The notes beneath the pieces are model-generated. The model was not told the origin of the DNA, ran no database searches, and was given only the letters and a program-made list of their open reading frames with translations. A DNA stretch of 64,000 bases. Source: Pseudomonas fortuita. Its GTDB lineage: Bacteria; Pseudomonadota; Gammaproteobacteria; Pseudomonadales; Pseudomonadaceae. The stretch covers positions 310,001 to 374,000 of the forward strand of contig NZ_CP114035.2 in assembly GCF_026898135.2 (NCBI RefSeq). Direction: 5' to 3'. The position numbers and the translations under genes are program-made. This document shows, piece by piece, positions 61,984-64,000 of the stretch (its first letter is position 1; every line of letters begins with the position of its first letter).

Positions 61984-62754
61984 ATGAGTACGAAAGTGAT
62001 CAGCCTGGTTTCCATCGGTGCCCACCCAAGCTCCGGGCGCGCCCGCCGCGCCGAGCAGGATGCCCGCGCCGTGGAACTGGGTTTGCAGCTGGCTGGGGAT
62101 AACTTGCAGGTGGTCCATGCCGGCAACCCACAGGAAGAAGCGCTGCGCGCCTACCTGGGCATGGGCCTGGACCATCTTGACGTGCTGGAGCAGCCGGCCG
62201 GTGCCGATGTGCTGGGCGTGCTGGGGGATTACCTGCGCGACGCCGGGGCACAGCTGGTGCTGACCGGTAGCCAGGCCGAGACGGGTGAAGGCTCGGGCAT
62301 GCTGCCCTTCCTGCTGGCCGAAAAACTTGGCTGGCCGTTGATCGTGGGGCTGGCCGAGGTGGAGTCGATCGAGAACGGCACCGCCCAGGTATTGCAGGCG
62401 TTGCCGCGGGGCCAGCGGCGCCGGCTGAAAGTACGCCTGCCGCTGCTGGCGACTGTGGATAACGCTGCGCCCAAGCCGCGCCAGAGCGCATTCGGGCCCG
62501 CGCGACGGGGTGTGCTGGCTGCGCGTAATGTGGCCATTGTCGAAGATGAGTTGCTGGCCGATGCCGAGTTGCAACCGGCCCGTCCCCGGCCCAAGCGCCT
62601 GAAGGTGATCAAGGCCAAGAGCGGTGCGGACCGCATGAAAGCAGCAACGGCAAAGGCCAGTGGCGGCGGTGGCAAGGTGCTGAAGGATGTTTCGCCACAG
62701 GAAGGTGCTGAGGCCATCCTCAAGCTGCTGGTGGAAGAGGGCGTGCTGCGCTAA
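61984..62754 (+). CDS. etfB: Electron transfer flavoprotein beta subunit (dgc-associated)
   Basis: 256 residues, 10 nt after etfA. ETF-beta fold: MSTKVISLVSIGAHPSSGRARRAEQDARAVELGL, QLVLTGSQAETGEGSGMLPFLLAEKLGWPL and the C-terminal Lys-rich tail (RPRPKRLKVIKAKSGADRMKAATAK). The classical AMP-binding pattern is only partly kept. Last gene of the dgc operon; a REP pair follows. Confidence 0.9.
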   Translation: MSTKVISLVSIGAHPSSGRARRAEQDARAVELGLQLAGDNLQVVHAGNPQEEALRAYLGMGLDHLDVLEQPAGADVLGVLGDYLRDAGAQLVLTGSQAETGEGSGMLPFLLAEKLGWPLIVGLAEVESIENGTAQVLQALPRGQRRRLKVRLPLLATVDNAAPKPRQSAFGPARRGVLAARNVAIVEDELLADAELQPARPRPKRLKVIKAKSGADRMKAATAKASGGGGKVLKDVSPQEGAEAILKLLVEEGVLR

Positions 62755-62788
62755 AGCCTTACGCGCTCTTCGGCAAGCCCCCCTCACT

Positions 62789-62877
62789 CTGTGGGAGCGG
62801 GCTTGCCCCGCGAACACCGGCGCAGCCGGTGCCATGCACCGCGTCGCCAGCTTCGCGGGGCAAGCCCGCTCCCACAA
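62789..62877. repeat. REP pair (inverted)
   Basis: CTGTGGGAGCGGGCTTGCCC...GCG and the mirror CTTCGCGGGGCAAGCCCGCT...CCACA after etfB, with a CACCGGCGCAGCCGGTG hairpin between. Confidence 0.92.
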
Positions 62878-62879
62878 CG

Positions 62880-63506
62880 ACCCCCTGATCTGTTGCAGGC
62901 ACATTCCGCCTGTGCATAAGTCCCTCCTTTTCCCCACCGCACCGCCAGATTTGACGGAAATGGCACAACCATCAGGTGCAACTCTGTTTTGCCCACGGAA
63001 TCTGTTCGCCAAGGTGTGGATAAAGTGTTGGTGTATGGCTGGGGGCCATATATAACGGGGCTCACAGAGTTTTGATCATAAACTGATCAAATGTGAGCCG
63101 GCTCCTCAGCCACAGATATGCGTGCCTCCCGCAGGTTTTGCCCACAATCGCTGTTAGCGGGTCTGTGGATAATCTGTTCGGCGCTACCTGAAAGCCGCGC
63201 AGCTCCTCGCTTGTGAGTGATTGATTAAGAAATGATCAAATGGGCATGGATATCTTCTGATCACTGATTTTCAAGGCGTTGAATCGCTTATCCACACCCG
63301 ACGCGCTGCATGTTCGCGCTTTGTTCACAAACTCTGTTGGTGAGTCTGTGGATAAGGTGTATGGAGTCCTCTGTGGCCCAACAGTTAGGCTGCCTTGCTG
63401 GCTTTGATCAAAAAATGAGCAGTCATTCACCTGATATTTATGTCAGTAGCCACACCTTTCATTCACCGCTACGGTATTCCAAACAATTAAAACTTGTGCA
63501 TAACCT
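62880..63506. repeat. AT-rich intergenic region with a three-copy DnaA-box/TGATCA repeat module
   Basis: No gene. A 37-bp imperfect unit that starts near TTTTGCCCAC and ends in TGTGGATAA occurs at 62987-63023, 63136-63172 and (with CTTTGTTCAC) 63319-63355; the first two are 149 bp apart. Each unit is followed by one or two TGATCA sites: 63073, 63084, 63233, 63258, 63405. A fourth DnaA-box, inverted, is at 63288-63296. GC content is visibly below the rest of the window. Confidence 0.75.
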
Positions 63507-64000
63507 ATGGCGGCTCATTTTTTGACGACAGACCTGCAGCGCTCCGTGTTGCCAGGTCTGCACGCTTATTCACCTTACGGCTTCATGAAAACCAGCCCAG
63601 CACCGGTGCTGGCTTTTGGTGGCCAGCATCGTGATCCGCTCACGGGCAATTATCCGTTGGGCAATGGCCGTCGCTTCTATAGCCCGACCCTCTTGCGCTT
63701 TACGACCTGTGACTCGCTCAGCCCGTTTTCCAAGGGGGGTATCAATGGGTACGCCTACTGTGGCGGAGATCCGGTAAACCGGCATGACCCAAACGGTGCA
63801 TTCTGGGGCGTCATACTCAGGGGCATTGGCTTGCTCTCCAGCGGTGCCACCTTCTCGGGCGCGACGGTTCGAACAATGAGGAATGTGGTCGGGCGCAGGT
63901 CGGCTGCTCGGTTGGCTAACGGCGTGCCCGCTGATTATCAGGAGCTACCGCTTACAGCCAGAATTTCGAACCAGCAGTTCAGTTTGACCGGCGCTTTTGG
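63507..64000 (+). CDS. Orphan RHS-core protein (probable polymorphic toxin), cut by window edge
   Basis: At least 164 codons open to the right edge from ATG 63507. After MAAHFLTTDLQRSVLPGLHA comes the RHS-repeat-associated core: YSPYGF, GGQHRDPLTGNYPLGNGRRFYSP, RFTTCDSLSPFSKGGINGYAYCGGDPVNRHDPNG, after which the sequence diverges (FWGVILRGIGLLSSGATFSGAT...), the usual position of a C-terminal toxin. The long RHS shell that should precede the core is missing, so it is an orphan of the short kind common in P. putida. Nothing identifies the toxin yet and no immunity gene is in view. Confidence 0.82.
   Translation, partial: MAAHFLTTDLQRSVLPGLHAYSPYGFMKTSPAPVLAFGGQHRDPLTGNYPLGNGRRFYSPTLLRFTTCDSLSPFSKGGINGYAYCGGDPVNRHDPNGAFWGVILRGIGLLSSGATFSGATVRTMRNVVGRRSAARLANGVPADYQELPLTARISNQQFSLTGAF

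Noticed and set aside
62980..63360. Chromosomal replication origin
   Set aside because: Four perfect DnaA boxes are present but no dnaA, dnaN, gidA or rpmH gene is near, and the surroundings are catabolic and RHS genes. I keep it as a repeat module rather than calling oriC.

Overview
The window is high-GC chromosomal DNA from a fluorescent pseudomonad, most likely the Pseudomonas putida group. The evidence is the gene content (AguA, a CbcXWV/CdhCAB/DgcAB quaternary-amine region, GATase-AraC regulators GbdR and CdhR, an OprD-type porin, orphan RHS genes) and about 17 REP loci built on a 'GTGGGAGCGGGC...' palindrome. I assigned it from memory of gene families; no search was run. Nearly all of it is ordinary single-copy chromosome. 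The clear accessory material is the last ~1 kb.

Layout. 1-4.0 kb: start of a YdeP-type molybdopterin oxidoreductase behind fdhD, a BON-LysM protein, then a nucleotide/sulfur group (yrfG-like HAD phosphatase, nudE, cysQ). 4.0-7.7 kb: a DctB/DctD-type sigma54 two-component system translationally coupled to a small thioesterase. 7.7-9.7 kb: lone rmlC and aguA. 10.2-20.6 kb: an outer-membrane block with two TonB-dependent siderophore receptors, an OprD porin, a membrane-anchored FMN/Fe-S glutamate-synthase-like protein, and an OmpR-type two-component system divergent from the second receptor. 20.6-25.7 kb: DUF3079 protein, an Abi-family gene remnant, a diguanylate cyclase, tRNA-Thr(UGU), a lipoprotein, a DUF3077 gene behind an unusually structured leader, and a METTL25-like methyltransferase. 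25.8-30.8 kb: a basic-amino-acid ABC importer and a GabP-type permease with a sigma54 promoter. 31-39 kb: two hypotheticals, ppk2, tRNA-Phe(GAA), yggX-mutY-asmA, an OFA-type MFS transporter. 39.2-42.3 kb: hisBH-DUF2164-hisAF.

42.4-62.8 kb is one metabolic theme. CbcXWV imports quaternary amines, with CaiX as an extra carnitine-binding protein. CdhA, CdhC and CdhB turn carnitine into glycine betaine plus acetoacetate. DgcA/DgcB with a dedicated EtfA/EtfB pair demethylate dimethylglycine. SdaA deaminates the serine made from the resulting glycine. GbdR and CdhR are the regulators. The betaine-to-dimethylglycine oxygenase (gbcAB) and sarcosine oxidase are not in the window and probably lie beyond its right edge.

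62.8-64 kb: an AT-rich intergenic segment with four perfect DnaA-box 9-mers and five TGATCA sites in a three-copy imperfect repeat, followed by the start of an orphan RHS-core (probable polymorphic toxin) gene cut by the window edge. The best candidates for new biology are this repeat module, the predicted pseudoknot/terminator leader before the DUF3077 gene, a candidate sRNA between the 85-residue protein gene and cdhB, a 21-bp-phased operator before cbcX, and a dipeptidase-like protein in the dgc operon that has lost metal ligands.
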